Shown: positions 36,401 to 49,680, counted from the first letter of the stretch. The stretch is DNA of 64,000 bases from Posidonia oceanica (GCA_037176725.1 JAZBRS010000039.1:23720001-23784000); one strand, 5' to 3'. Made by a program: numbers and translations. The notes: generated by a model not told the origin, from the sequence alone.

Positions 36401-39000
36401 GATTGCCATGATAAGTTTCCTGACTTACCAACCAAGATCGGATAGTTTACGGTCCTATCAACCGGAAGTGACGATTGGCATCATTAGTTTTCAGGCTTAT
36501 CAACCAAGATCGGATAGTTTACGGTCCTTTCAGCCAGAAGTGAGGATTGGCATGATAATTTTTCAGGCTTATGAACTTAGCTCGGATATTTTACGGTCCT
36601 ATCAGCAGGAAGCGATGATTGGCTTGATAGGTTCCCAGGCTTATCAACCAGGATCGCAAAGTTTACGTTCCTATCAACCGGATTCATCGATTGGCATCAT
36701 AAGTATTCAGGCTTATCAACCAAGATCGGATAGTTTACGGTCCTATCAGCCAGATGTGATGATTGGCATGATAATTTTTCTGGCTTATCAACCAAGATCG
36801 GATAGTTTAAGGTCCTATCAACCGAAGCCGAAACATTACGATCCGATCAACCGGATGCGTTAATTTACGGTCCTGTCAACTTGGAGCGATGATTGGCATG
36901 ATGGTCTTTCAGGCTTATCAACCAAGATCGGATAGTTTACGGTCCTATCATGAGTAAGCGTTGTTTAGCATGATAAGTTTTTAGGCTTATCAACCAAGAT
37001 CGGATAGTTTACGGTCCTACCAACCGGAAGCGATGATTGGCATGATAAGTTTTCCGGATTACCAACCGATATCGGATAGTTTACGGTCCTATCAACCGGA
37101 AGCGATGATTGGCATGACAAGCTTTCAGGCTTATCAACGAAGATCGGATAGTTTACGGTCCGATCAGCCGGAAGTGGTGATTGGCGTGATAAGTTTTCAG
37201 GCTTATCAACCAAGATCGGATTGTTTACGGTCCTATCAACTGGAGCCGAAACTTTACAATCCTTTCAACCGGAAGCGTTAGTTTACGGTCTTGTCAACTA
37301 GGAACGATGATTGGCATGATCGTTTTTCAGGCTTATCAACCAAGATCGGATAGTTTACGGTCCTATCAACCGGTAGTGACAATTGACATCATTAGTTTTG
37401 AAGCTTATCAACCAAGATCGGATTGTTTACGGTCCTTTCAGCCAGAAGTGATGATTGGCAAGATAGTTTTTCTGGCTTCTCAACCTAGCTCGGATATTTA
37501 CGGTCCTATCAACCTGAAGAAATGATTGTCGTGACAAGTTTGCTGGCTAATCTACCATGATCGGATAGTTTTCGGTCCTATCAACCAGAAGAGATGATTG
37601 GCATGATAAGTTTTCTGCTAATCAACAAAGATCGGATAGTTTACGGTCCTATCAATTGGGAGCGATGATGGGCAGGATAAGCATTCTGGCATATCAACCA
37701 AGATCGGATAGATTACGGTCCTACCAACCGGAGGCGATGATTGGCATGATAAGTTTTCAGGCTTATCAACCAAGATCGGATAGTTGAAGGTCCTCTCAAC
37801 CGGAAGCGATGATTGGCATGATAAGTTTTCAAGCTTATCAACCAAGAACGGATAGTTTACGGTCCTATCAACCAGAAGCGATGATTGGCATGATATGTTT
37901 TCAGGCTTATCAACCAAGATCGGATAGTTTACTGTTCTATCAACCGGAAATGATGATTGGCATGATAAGTTCTCAGGCTTATCAACCTAGATCAGATAGT
38001 CTACAGTCCGATCAACTGGAAGCAATGATTGGCATGATAAGTTCCCGGGCATATCAACCAAGATCGTATAGTTTACGGTCCTATCAACCGGAAGTGACGA
38101 TTGGCATCATTAGTTTTCAGGCTTATCAACCAAGATCGTACAGTTTACGGTCCTTTCAGCTAGAGGTGATGATTGGCATGATAATTTTTCAGGCTTATCA
38201 ACCTTGCTCGGATATTTTACGGTCCTATCAACTGGAAGCGATGATTGGCATGATAAGTGTCATGGCTTATCAACCCGGATCGCATAGTTTACGTTCCAAT
38301 CAACTGGATTCCTTGATTGGCATCATAAGTTTCCAAGCTTATCAACCAAGTTCGGATTGTTTGCGGTCTTATCAGCCAGAAGTGATGATTGGCATGATAA
38401 TTTTTCAGGCTTATCAACCAAAATCGGATAGTTTACGGTCCAATCAACCGGATGTGATGATTGGCATGATACGTTTTCAGGCTTATGAAGCAAGATTGGA
38501 TAGTTTACGGTCTTATCAACTGAAGCGATGATTGGCATGATAAGTTTTCAGGCTTACCAAACAAGATCGGATAGTTTACCCTCCTACCAACCGGAAGCGA
38601 TGATTGGCAGGATAAGCTTTCAGGATTATCAACAGTGATCGGATAGTTTACGGTCCGATCAACCGGAAGTGAAGATTGACATGACAGGTTTTCAGGCTTA
38701 TCAACGAAGATCGGACAGTTTATGGTCCTTTCAACGGGAAGCGATGATTGGCATGATGAGTTTTCAGGCTTATCAACCATGATCGGATAGTTTACGGTCC
38801 TATCAACCAGAGTCGAAACTTTACGATCCTACCAACCGGAAGCGACGATTGGCATGATAAGTTTTCTGGCTTATCAACCTAGATCGGACAGTTTACGGTC
38901 CTATCAACTGGAAGCGATGATTGGCATGATAAGTTTTCAGGCTTATCAACCAAGATCGGATAGTTTACGGTCCTATCAACTGGACGCGATGATTGGCAGG
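24418..39000 (+). repeat. 72-bp satellite array, main segment
   Basis: About 200 head-to-tail monomers, same strand and type as 1-2210. Most monomers are full length. Recurrent short units keep only the TTTACGGTCCTATCAACCGG half (near 24675, 25670, 27550, 27970, 31230, 32220, 34150, 36830, 37245). Long blocks are duplicated inside the array (see findings). Point variants are common and often break a hairpin arm without compensation, e.g. GGACAG with CTATC near 26884, 36153 and 38887. Confidence 0.97.
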
Positions 39001-40873
39001 TGTTGACACCCCATCTTGGCCGGCCCGTACCCTTGGAGCCCTCTTGGTGATTGCTGGATCAAACCCCGACCAAACCCTAACCCTAACCCTCCTCTCTACC
39101 CTCCAAAATCAGCCTGTCTTGGCCCAGACCTTTGCCCCCCTTCCCAACCTCAAAACCCAACCAAAATCCATAGGAAAACCCACCACCATCCACCCAACAA
39201 ACCTACCTAAAGACCTAGGAATTTCCAAGCCTAACCCATTCCCAAAAACCCTAGAAAACTTAGGTGAAACTACCCTTTTTGTACACCTTGAAACCCCTCC
39301 AAAACCTCCTTAGAATCAACCAAAACTTTGGAACCAAGACTTCAAACCCTAGACTACCCACTCACCAATTCTCACCCCATTCCGAGACCATTAAGACCCT
39401 CTTCCACCCAAATTATCCTTTTCTCTCTCCGGGATTATCGTTTTCTCTCTCCTCTCTCTCTCCTGATTATCATCTCTCCTTTCATCCCCTTCTCATCCTT
39501 TTTCTGGTCTGGCTGTGGGCCCCCTCTGTGCTTCTATCCTTCCTCTATCTTATCCCTATTTTTACTTTATTTTTAACCCTTTTTCTGAATTTTAAAAATC
39601 ATTTTCCTCCAACCTATCCCTTTTCCTCTTATCTCCCTCTTTTTCCATTTCTTTCCTCCTTCTCTTTTCCTTTTCTCCTTTTTGCAAAAAATCCACAAAA
39701 ACCCATAAAAATCTGTAAAATCTCAAAACACAAAAGAAACAAATCAGAACACTAAGAAAAACAATCAAAAAAATGTTAAACAAGCAATTAACAACTTAAA
39801 CTTAACTAAAGCAAGCTAAAAAGAAAACCAAACATGCAAACTAAAAAATGCAAAACAAATCAAAAGAAAACACTGAAAAATCAAGGAAAAAGCAAAAATA
39901 AAATCAAAACCCACCAAAAATAAAAACCCCATCAGAAGAATTAAAAGACAAACCCTAAAAAGGAGAATTAAAAATCAAACACTAAAACAAATAATTAAAG
40001 AAGGCAAGAGACTTAACCTAATAAACATAAGAAAAACAAGTTAAAAACTTAATTAAAAAAAGAAGAGAAAAACACATCTGAAAGGCTTAAGAAACACCCT
40101 ATCAAACCAGAAAAATCCAACCAAAAACTTCAAGAAAAATCAACAAATAAAAATCAAAACATAACTTAAAAGACTTAAGAAGGAAAAAACCCTAAGAAGA
40201 CTACAACTTAAAAATCTAAAATCAACCCTGATTAATAGGAAAATAAATCCTAAAAAATCCTAATTAATATCCTAAGTGTCCAACAAGGGAAATACAATTT
40301 TTAAAACAATTTAAAAAAGTCTTAACAAACATTTAATCAAGTGAAAACCAATTAAGAACAAAACCAAAGCCCTAAAACCCTAATCAAGCCCAAAACACAT
40401 TAATCAACTCAAAATAACCATTAAAAATCTTAATTAAAATTCTAATCTACAGCACAACTCTTCTAATATTTTTATTTATTTTTAGTTTATTTTTACCTAT
40501 TTTATTTCTCCATTCTACCCTCTCTTTCTCTCTTACTTCTCTTTTTCGTTCTTCCCTTTCTTCACTCGGCCCTCCAGCCCGTTTCTTCTTTTTATTCTTT
40601 TATTTTTCTTCGGCCCGCAGCACAGTCCGGCCCACACACTCCGTCTTCCTCCTTCTCCTTCTGCAAACTTCTTCTGCAGTTCTTCCCACGACGGCCGGCT
40701 ACCATTCCCTCCTCCCATTTGAATTTTAAAGCTCCATCATTTCAGTCTACAACAGCCCACCGTCTCCTCCATCTCAGCACCAAATCCAGAGCCGGTCGCC
40801 CCGTCCCCTCCGCTGCAGTGATCGCCGGCCGAGTTTGAATTCCCAGCTCGCACCTAGCAGCAGCAGCTCCGGA

Positions 40874-40879
40874 TATAAG
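40874..40879 (+). promoter_or_regulatory. TATA-like box of the element 2 LTR
   Basis: TATAAG in a GC-rich context (CTCCGGATATAAGCC); the 3' LTR copy is at 63497-63502 (GGCTATAAGCC). It lies about 1.9 kb into the LTR, not at the site of the element 1 box. Prediction only. Confidence 0.4.
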
Positions 40880-43403
40880 CCTCCCACTCCTTCCTTTCAA
40901 TCGGGGGTGCCAGGGTGAGCAAGCCAGAGTGAGCAATCTAGAGCAATCAGAGCAAACCCAGAGAGAGACCAGAATCCGGATTTTCCTTCCACCTGTGCGA
41001 CCTTCCTTCTCCTCTGCACTTCTTTCAATTCCAGAAAAAAGAGAGAGCAGAAGAGAGTGTTTGAGAGTCTTCGACGCCCCGGAGAGAGGCCACCCATCTG
41101 AGCCCAATCCCCACACCCAGTTCTCTTTTCTTCTCTGAAAAATTCAGCAAACGTCCTTCTTTCTTTTCCAATCCCCCAGCACCACTTCAGACCCCCATCC
41201 ACCTCCCAATTACTCCCCCAACTTCACTCAACGCACTGCCATCTTCACTTCACCCTTTCACGGCCTTCCCACCACTGGAACCACCCCCGATCACCCGACA
41301 CCCCAACTGCAAACCCAACTCAGATCCCTCCAGAATTCCCTTCACTCCAGCCCACCACCTTCTCCCAAATTCTACCCAGAAGTTCACCATACACCCACCT
41401 CTCCAGAGCCCCTGATCTCCGGCCCTAACTCCCACCACAGATCCCAAACAACACAACAAACACCTGCATCAGCCACTGACCAGAATTTCGACCCAGCTCC
41501 AATTCCACTCCACACCTTCTAGAAACCTAAGCCAGTCATCCAAATCCACTCCCCGCACCTCCAGCAACCTCCCGGAGGGCTTCGCTCCGCCAGATGAGCA
41601 GCAACAACTTCTCCCCACCTCCGGCAGTATCCTCTGAACCCAAAAGTGCCGAATCCTCCTCCGAGCTGTAGAGCTCCAGTCCGGATGTCTGGGAAGCTCC
41701 GGAGGATCATCCTGAATAGACACCAGCCCTCGCGAGCAGCCGACAGCACCCGCAGCTATCAGAGGACTCCACCGGCGACCTCAGGAACCACTGACGTCGG
41801 GGGAACATCTCAGGCACGGAAAAAGGTAGACCTTGCTTCCCTTAGCCTCCTCTTCCTCTTCTCTTGCTTCCCCAGCCTTTAGAATAGGTTTTCCGGTCCT
41901 CCTGCTCCGTCCTCGACTCGCCGGACAGCGTCTCTTCTCCGGCGCCGGCTGCTGTTCCTTCGGACGCTCCGACCAGCAAAAAGGTCCCCGGTTGGTTCCC
42001 TGAGCACCGCACGGTCGCCGGCCACGCTCTCCCCGGTCTGTGCCTCCTCAGCCTCCCCTGTCGGCGGCCACGAGCTCTGGAAGCTTTCTGCTACAGTGCT
42101 CGTCGCTGTCGACGAACTACTGTTCATTTATTTTTTCTTCAGTATAGTTTTAGATGTGAATATTGCATGTTTAGCTTAAGTTTTTCAATTTTTGCACTTT
42201 AGTCCTCCTGCCATTTATTCTGCTTAGTTTTTAATTAAATACTATGCTAAATTGCTGTTTTTATTTATGTGTTTCAGTATTTGCAATCTGGCCCATTTAC
42301 TGTGCTGTGCTGTTATAATATTTTGCATTTTAGCCCCTCTGTTTTCGTTTTTTGCATATAAGTCCTGCACTAAATCAGTTCATTTATTTGCATATATTTT
42401 ACCATACTGCATTGCATTCTAGGTCCCTGCATGTTTCTGATTTTGCATGTAAGTCCATTGCACTGTAGAACTTAGGGTTTATTTTCTTATTTTGCATACT
42501 GCATTGCATATTTTACCTTCTAGTTTTGCATTTTTGCAGTTGGGTCCATTTTAAATGGACAGTAACTGTGCTGCATGAATTTTAGCTTATTATATTGCAT
42601 TTTCAACCCCGATCTTTTTAAAAATTGCACTGCGGTCTTGTCCTTTATTTTTCAGAGCATGTTTTCCATACTAAATTGCATTTTCAGCCCCTGCATGATT
42701 TCAAAATCACACATAGGTCCTTGCATCTTTAAAAAAAAAATCATGTGAAAAGACCATTTTGCCCCTAGGTTGCATTCTAGCTCCTATGCCTACCAAATTG
42801 CATATAGACCTTCCACTAGTATTCCCGGACTCCCCAGAACCCTGTTTTCTGGAAAATTTGTATTTTAGACCCTAGTTTTTTTCAAAATTGCACTCTGACT
42901 TCCTTTTGGTTTCAAAACCTCTTTTAAAGCATACCTTCTTTTCAAAACAACTTTCTAAGCCTAGTTTTTTGCCAAATAGACCTCTGTCTTCCCCTGTTTT
43001 CAAAATCCCTTCCCATGGAACCCTGTTTTCTGGAAAATTTGCATTTTTAGCCCCTTTTCTTTTCCAAAATGCTTTCTGAACTCCTGGCTTTTCCCAGTTT
43101 CTTATCATTGCTTTTTCTTGCTTTTGCATGCATCCTGCACTCATCTAGTCTTGCATTCTAGCATCCTCTTGCACACACTAAGCACCTTTAGCTCCCTTTC
43201 ACTTGGGAGAACCCTTCTGCACACCCCTAGGACCTCCTGAACACCTAGATCTGTTCTTCTCCCCTGTTCTGGCCCTTCTGCCTTGAAGCTGCGATATCTT
43301 CCAATCCGGCCGTTGGATCTTCTCAAGTAAGCTGCCCAGGCGACCGCAGCGAAGCGTTCTTCAGCGTGGACCAGACAGATTTCAGATCAGGTACCCTGAT
43401 TTC

Positions 43404-43412
43404 CAGGTATGT
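43404..43412 (+). promoter_or_regulatory. Candidate 5' splice site in the element 2 LTR
   Basis: CAG|GTATGT, a good plant donor, in the same context as 5602-5609. With the acceptor at 45922-45923 it defines a 2.5-kb leader intron. Confidence 0.42.
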
Positions 43413-43854
43413 CCTCCTGAACCCTTGCATTGCGTTTGCATACCATTTGCACAGTTTTCTTTGTTTTCGCTTTCTGTCTCTTTGAGCATGTAGAATAGGG
43501 CCTTCCCTTTCTGCTTGTATCTTCCAATCTCCGTTTCACGTATTCCTGTGTGTTTTGTGTTGAGTTTTCCCTGGATCTATGTGGCTTTCTTCTCCCTTTT
43601 CCACGATCCGATCGCATCGCGAGCTTTGGGCAGCATGCGAGACACACCGTGGAACGGTTTAGTGGGAAACAGTCGCTAAGAAGTGGTAGTCCCTCCATTT
43701 GCACACTCTCCCCTCGGTAGGTCTTCACACCTACTCCGAGTGGTCCTAAACGACGTCTGTTCTTACACACATGTTGTTTTACCCCCCTTTGGCCTCTTTT
43801 GATCTTTTCTGCATTCTTGCAATTCGCATGGCTTTTCTGAGGTTTTTGCTTCGC

Positions 43855-44110
43855 TGTTTTGGCACCGTTTCGCGTGCCCGCTCTCGCTTTTGCACCGTTT
43901 CGTGTGCCCTTCTGTTTTCTTGCCTTGTTTTGTGCGCTGCCTTGTTTTCTCGCTTGTTTTGCGTGTCGGTTTCGTTCTTTTGCACCGTTTCGCGTGCCCT
44001 TCTGTTTTCTTGCCTTGTTTTGTGCGCTGCCTTGCTTTCTCGCTAGTTTTACGTGCCGGTTTTGATCTTTTGCTCCGTTCTACGTGCCTTGCTCTTTTCT
44101 CATCTAGTTT
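43855..44110 (+). repeat. Short LTR minisatellite, relative of the element 1 array
   Basis: A few units of TTTTGCACCGTTTCGCGTGC and CCTTCTGTTTTCTTGCC; about a quarter of the length of the element 1 array. Confidence 0.75.
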
Positions 44111-44775
44111 TGCGCATTTTACACCGTTTTCCCTTGCATGTCGATTGCATTGCATGGTTTCCTCGTTGTTTTGCTTTCTCGCCTGCATTTGCATATAGGG
44201 CTGTGATGCTTACTGTTTGGAGTTCTCACGAGCTAGGTTTCGCCTAATTCGGAACACGGACAGCGCAGCTGAGCACTTAGAGAGCACGTTTACTTCCCTG
44301 CTTTGTTTCTTCCCACTTAGAGCACACCTTGAGCATTCATTCAGGCATTTATAGGCACATAGGCATTCAATCCTGTATTTTTCTGCGTATGCGAGCGTAA
44401 GCCTAGAAAGACCGATTCTCGGGCGTGTCGGGGGTGCCTAACACCTTCCCCGCGCGTAACAGGAGTCCTTACCCTGTCTTTTGGCCCGCAATGACCGTAC
44501 TGCCCTTATCCTAGGCTAGAGTCATCTCATTTGCATTTGTTTGCATTTGTTTTCCTTTGCATTGCTTTGCTTTGCATTTCTTGCTCGGTTTTGCGTGGTA
44601 ATTCACGCATTTCCCCGGTTTTCCTTGTCTCCCGTTAATAGACATGGTGGCGACTCTGATTTGTCTTATCTTTCCTTTTCCTCCTCGATTTCAAGTGTTT
44701 TCGAGTTGAGCCTCTTCCTCGGATCTCAATCGCCGCTGAATCCAGCGAGCCTGATTCCGAACGGGATCGCTACAG

Positions 44776-44794
44776 TGGCGACTCTGCTGGGGAT
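44776..44794 (+). promoter_or_regulatory. Element 2 primer-binding site
   Basis: TGGCGACTCTGCTGGGGAT, two bases after the LTR. One difference from element 1 (CTC-T-G for CTC-C-G), also present in the PBS-like fragment within this LTR (44648-44658). Single copy. Confidence 0.86.
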
Positions 44795-46106
44795 GTAGAG
44801 ACTAGACTCCGGCTTTCGTTCCCGGCTTTTCGCTCGCTTGTCTTGCAGCTTTGTCTGCCTTGTGTGCCTTCCTCGCCTGTTTTGCTCGCTTTTCTGTGCA
44901 AACTCCTAGCAAGTCGCTTCGTGGCTACTTTGCTTAGGTTTTTGCACCTCTTTTGCCTCGGTTTGCGCTTTCTTTTGCTTGGCTTTGCTCCTTTGCTTGT
45001 TTATTTACTTCTTGCCTTGCTTATGCTCTTATTTCCTTTACAGTCTGCTTACTTTTACCTTGCTTTACCTTACTTGCTCATTCTTGCTTTAATTCTTGCG
45101 CATTGCATGTCTACATACTTTGTTTGGCTAAAATACATGCTTTTTGGATGTTGAATGCTTCTTTTACACTCTTGCTATGTCACTACACACGCACATACTA
45201 TGCTTACATGCCTTTTGACTTGATGAATGTTTCTTTTTCACCATCATATTCACAAACACTCACACATGCCATGAACATGCCTTTTGTTGTGTTGTATGAT
45301 GGTTGCTTGCCATTTTGACTGATTTTCTTCCCTTTTGCACTTGCCATGCTTAGGATAGTAGAGACTTGTCTGCTTCCCCCATGGTTAACAAAAATGCAAG
45401 TAAAAAGAACTTCTAGGGGCAACTAGAGACTACAAACAATCCTTCACTCCCTTTGGTTAATAAAATATGCAAGATAAAAAACTCTAATCATTTTGAATAA
45501 GCATCATATAGGGCATGCATTCTTCTCCTCTGAGTCCACCTGCTAGTCTGCGAAGGACGGTTCCAGCCTCTTGTTCCACTGCTTTGGGCGTGGCATGAGT
45601 TGGTCGGTCCGTCCCCTCCTTGTCCGGGGGTCGTGTCGGTGTTAGTAGAGGGTACCACCCACGCTTTGGTGGGGTAGAGGCCACCAACGCACCACCCTGT
45701 CATTACCTGAGCTTTGGGCCGGGAGTTAGACAGGGGACCTACTTTTTCTGACCTGAGTCGGTGACCCGTACATCAAGGGATACCCGGAGTAGACAGCCTT
45801 GCTAGGAAACACTAGTTAGGTAAGGGGGCATACTAGAAAGCATGCACGTCATTCATGCCACTTAACTAACTCATTTGCATTCATCTTTTAGTTTCTAACC
45901 CTATCTTCCTTCTGTTGTGTCAGCGTGATCGGTAAGCGAGTTTCCCTTTGCCAGAGCTCGAGTATCGACCCTCGTTGACCTCCTTTTGCGACCTAGTTCA
46001 CGACCATTCTCCTTCCGAGCTATCCGTACTTGCGACGATAGCTCCTCTTAGGAAGCACCGCTTGAATACTCGTCGCAGCCCTGTTCTCGCACGCTCTAGG
46101 TCAGCG
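44795..46106 (+). other. Element 2 untranslated leader
   Basis: T-rich to about 45150, then the conserved block 45505-45845 shared with element 1, a candidate branch point (45895-45899) and acceptor (CAG ending 45923), and about 180 nt before the gag ATG. No upstream ORF. Confidence 0.78.
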
Positions 46107-48300
46107 ATGGCCCAGTACGTTAGTGAGTCTTCTTTTACTTCTGCCACGGAGGGTGTTTCCGTTCCGACCCATCCGGTTGCTCCTTCTATCCCCCTTGTTC
46201 CCCCTCCGACGCCAGGGTTTCCTCCTCTGACGTCTCTAGGTTCTCAGTACACCCCGGGACAGTGGCAAGCCTCCCTTCCTCCGGATCCAGTCGCCGAGTC
46301 TATCTTGACGGCCGTTACCCGCATTCCGGAGACGCCACTGCCCCCTCCGTCCCAGGGATACGTCGCTTTCGACATCCCTTCCACCGCTGCTGCGACTTTT
46401 TTCGTAGAAACCTTCCTTCCTGGACCATCTGTGTCCGTGCCCCTTGCTTCTCAATCCCTGCCGGCACTGCACTTCAGCGTCCCCACTGCCGAGACGCCCG
46501 AAGCGCAGTACCAGCACCTGATGGAGCTTGCCCAGAGACTGCAGGGCATGGCTCTATCAGTTCGTCCTTCTTCTGTCCCTGTCGTTCCTGAGGCTCCTCC
46601 GAGGCCAGTTCCTGCATTCCTTGCATCAACCTCTGCACCTCCGCCTCGACCATCGTCTCAACTGCTCACGGTTCCGACGATGGGGGCCCGTCTACCGCCT
46701 CCTGCACAACACTTGGCACAGCATGCTCCACTTCCTTCTGGTGGTCAAACCTTTGGACCGGCTGGAGCCCAGTACCTCACTGGCTCGCTGTCTGGCACCC
46801 CGCCTGTACAGCAACTGGTGCTCCGTCATCCTCCCCCTGTCCCGGCACAGCATGGCATTTATTCTTCTCCTCTCCACCAAGTCCAGCATCCTGCATACAC
46901 TCCTGCATACACTATCCCCCAGCACGGATACGCCGGCCATCCCGTTGCTCCACCAGGCGACGCTATGGTAGATCCGGAGGAGCACTTAGGTGCGACCCAT
47001 TCGGCGTATGTGCTCACTACCCCTGCTGATCCCTCTCCTACAGCAGCAATCCTAGACCCCATCAATAACCGGATGGACGTCTTGGAGAAGGCACTACGAC
47101 TAGTGCAGGGTACCGAGCACCAGACCTACCAATTCCGGGACCTCTGTTGCTTTCCAGAGGCGGTACTCCCTCCGAAGTTCAAAATCCCAGACTTCGAGAA
47201 GTATAATGGTAGGGGCTGCCCCGTAGCACACCTGAAGGCGTATTGCGGTGATCTCGCTCAGCTTCAGGCTGACGAGAGGTTGCTAATCCGCTTGTTCCAG
47301 AAGAGTTTGACCGGGCCGGCACTCAAGTGGTTCACATCACTCGATATGTCAGCCATCAAGACTTGGAACGACCTCAGTCAGGCGTTCCTGGAGCAGTACT
47401 CCTTCAACCTCGATCTTGTCCCAAAGAGGGCGGACTTGATCGCCATCAAGCAGAACTCCGGCGAGCCGTTCGGGGAGTACGTCGGCCGCTGGCGCGCCCT
47501 TGCCTCTCAGGTTCGAGATAGACCCTCTGACGAGGAATCTATCGAGATCGTTATCAAAGGGTCGCAGCCGTCTCTCGGGGCTTTGCTTAGCATTCAGCCA
47601 GTCACTACTTTCGCGGCACTCATCAGAGCTGGAGCGCGCGTAGAGAGTTCTTTGCGGAGTGGCAACTTCCCGGCTCTCTCTGCGTTCGCTAAGCAGGCAG
47701 CGATAAGCAGCAACAGTGTCAACAACAGCACCTTCAACAACAACAACAGCGGCAGCAACAACAACCGCCCGAAGAGGAAGGACTCGCCGAAGCCTGCTGT
47801 TGCATTCGTCGATTCTCCTGCTGTGCCTGTTCGCTTGCCGTCTCGGCCTGCCCCAGCTCAGATGGTGTACGCTCCTGCACCTAGGAACCCACACACACCG
47901 CACATCACTACCACTGCTAGACCGGTCTATCCTGTCGCACCGGTTCAGCAAGGCTCACACCCAAGGCAAAGAAGACCACCTGCTGAGAGGAGGAATTTCA
48001 CCCCACTGGTGGAACCACTCACGGACATCTTGCCGAAGGTGGCATCGCTCCTGAAGTTCCCGGAGGTTCGTCCGCCGTCAAGCCCTCTGCCGCATTGGTT
48101 TAGGCCGGACCTCTTCTGCAATTTCCATCGAAGCGTCGGGCATTCGACGGATAATTGTTTCTCCCTGCGGAACGCAATTCAGGACCTGATCGAATCGGGA
48201 ACGATTGTGATCGACACGCACGAGGCTTCCACTCAAGCACGCACTCATGCATCTGCATCTCCAGCTGTTCCCCCGCATTCTGGCATCGTCCACCAACCTT
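46107..48300 (+). other. gag: Gag region of element 2
   Basis: Pro-rich N-terminal third, then the capsid-like retrotransposon gag core from about 47050 to 47620 (FKIPDFEKYNGRGCP, LKWFTSLDMSAIKTWNDL, FGEYVGRWRALASQ). An Asn-rich low-complexity stretch (about 47705-47770) and a knuckle CX2HX4HX4C (about 48115-48160) follow. The knuckle has His in place of the second Cys, as is usual in this lineage. Forms the particle and binds element RNA. Confidence 0.9.
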
Positions 48301-49219
48301 TACCGGAGCACTCTTATCCGGGAGGGGCGGGAACCTTAGGCGTCCACTCTGTCTTTCCTTCCGGGCCTGCTACTTCTGTAGTAGACCCTTCTGATCTTAT
48401 CTCTGACATCTCTGAGCCTTTCCCGGTCAGTCTCTATCTTGCGGCAGTTGCCGGCTCCGAGTCGGGAATCCATTTGATCCGACCGCGTGCTAGGCCGGAG
48501 CGCCCTCTCGCGCCTCCCACCATGCTCCCTCAGGCTCAATCCCCTGTACACCTCTTAGCTAGAGCCCAGCCTAGTTCTCCCATTCACCTTTTAGGGCGAC
48601 CTCAGCCACACCTTCTAGGCAGACCTCAACCTACCCCAGCCTTCCCACCCCAACAACCATATCCACTAGATAGACCTCAACATCCTGTAGGTCCCCCTGT
48701 AACCCCTCCTGTGCTCGCAGCACATGCTCCAGTCGTCATTAATTTGACCCTGGACACCCATCGTGTCCCTTACAGCTACGCCACAGAAATGTGTGCGGAA
48801 GTAACGCGATCGGGGAGGGTTTACAGGCCCCCAATACCGGCAGCTAGGCCAACTCACCCTGGACCTGTTATATCCCCACCCTCGGGCCAACCCTTAGCAG
48901 ATCCAACTCCAGATCAGCCCATAGCTAGACAAATCCCTAGCCAGCCTGTAGTAACCCAGCCTCCTGCCACTACCCCTTTAGAACCTGCTAGAATCACCCC
49001 TCCGGCTGCTAGGAGAAGCCAACCTAAAGCAGACCTAACTTCCCAGCTTAAGAAGGTTAAAGCCGACATCTCCATCTGGGATTTGATCCACACTTCTGCC
49101 GAGCACCGCGAGGCTTTTCTTCGTGTGTTCCAGGCTATTCGTGTGTCCCAGTCCATTGAGCCTTCTGCCTTGGAGAGCATGGTTGGGTTAATCGCGGAGC
49201 CCTAGGTCATCTCTTTCAC

Positions 49220-49680
49220 GAGTGATGAGCTGCCTCCGGCAGGGATTAATCACAACCAGCCCCTATTCGTCACGGTGCAGTTCAAAAGCTTTCGCATTCC
49301 CCTAACGCTGGTTGATAACGGGTCAGGCCTTAATGTCTACCCCTTGCGAACAGCAACCAAGCTCGGATTCAAAGCCGAGGATATCACGCCAGTCGTGAAG
49401 GGAATGACTGCATTTGACAACACTCACCATGACGCTCTAGGGATTCTGATTATCCCTCTGGCTATCGGTCCGGTCGTCTTCGACGTAGAATTTTATGTCG
49501 TCGACTTGAAGCCCAACTTCAATCTTCTGCTTGGGCGCCCTTGGCTCCACAAGCATCAGGTCCTTCCTTCGACCCTCCATCGAATGATAAAGTACCGTCG
49601 TGGCGATGATGTCATTGTCGTCATGGCAGAGAACTTTGAGAAGGAGCGGATTGAAGCAGTCTCCCCCGTGTCTTCACAAT
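49220..49680 (+). other. pro: Protease domain of element 2
   Basis: Aspartic protease with LVDNGSGLNV (catalytic Asp codon 49314-49316) and the conserved LLGRPWLH near its end. A stop (49203) lies just upstream. A G-patch-like segment (about 49800-49930; GYIKGMPLGRHGQ, GLGYEP) follows. Confidence 0.88.

Larger units (their letters stand above)
39001..44774 (+). repeat. Element 2 5' LTR (5774 bp)
   Basis: TGTTGACACC to CGCTACA. Contents: C-rich start with a short telomere-like CCCTAACCCTAACCCT (39075-39090), pyrimidine-rich 39420-39690, A-rich 39700-40450, TATA-like box, GC- and CT-rich 40880-42120, AT-rich 42120-43130, splice-donor candidate, short minisatellite 43855-44110, conserved block 44410-44500, PBS-like fragment 44648. 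No gene seen; the many frames here are low-complexity. Confidence 0.94.

Noticed and set aside
24740..38531. Many open frames of up to 250 residues on both strands with a 24-residue repeat (MIGMISFQAYQPRSDSL on plus, VDRTVNYPILVDKPENL on minus)
   Set aside because: They are forced by the 72-bp period of the satellite, occur on both strands, start and stop at random variants, and have no gene context.
39075..39090. Telomere-like CCCTAACCCTAACCCT
   Set aside because: Only about two repeats, inside the LTR and repeated in the 3' LTR; not a telomere or interstitial telomeric array.
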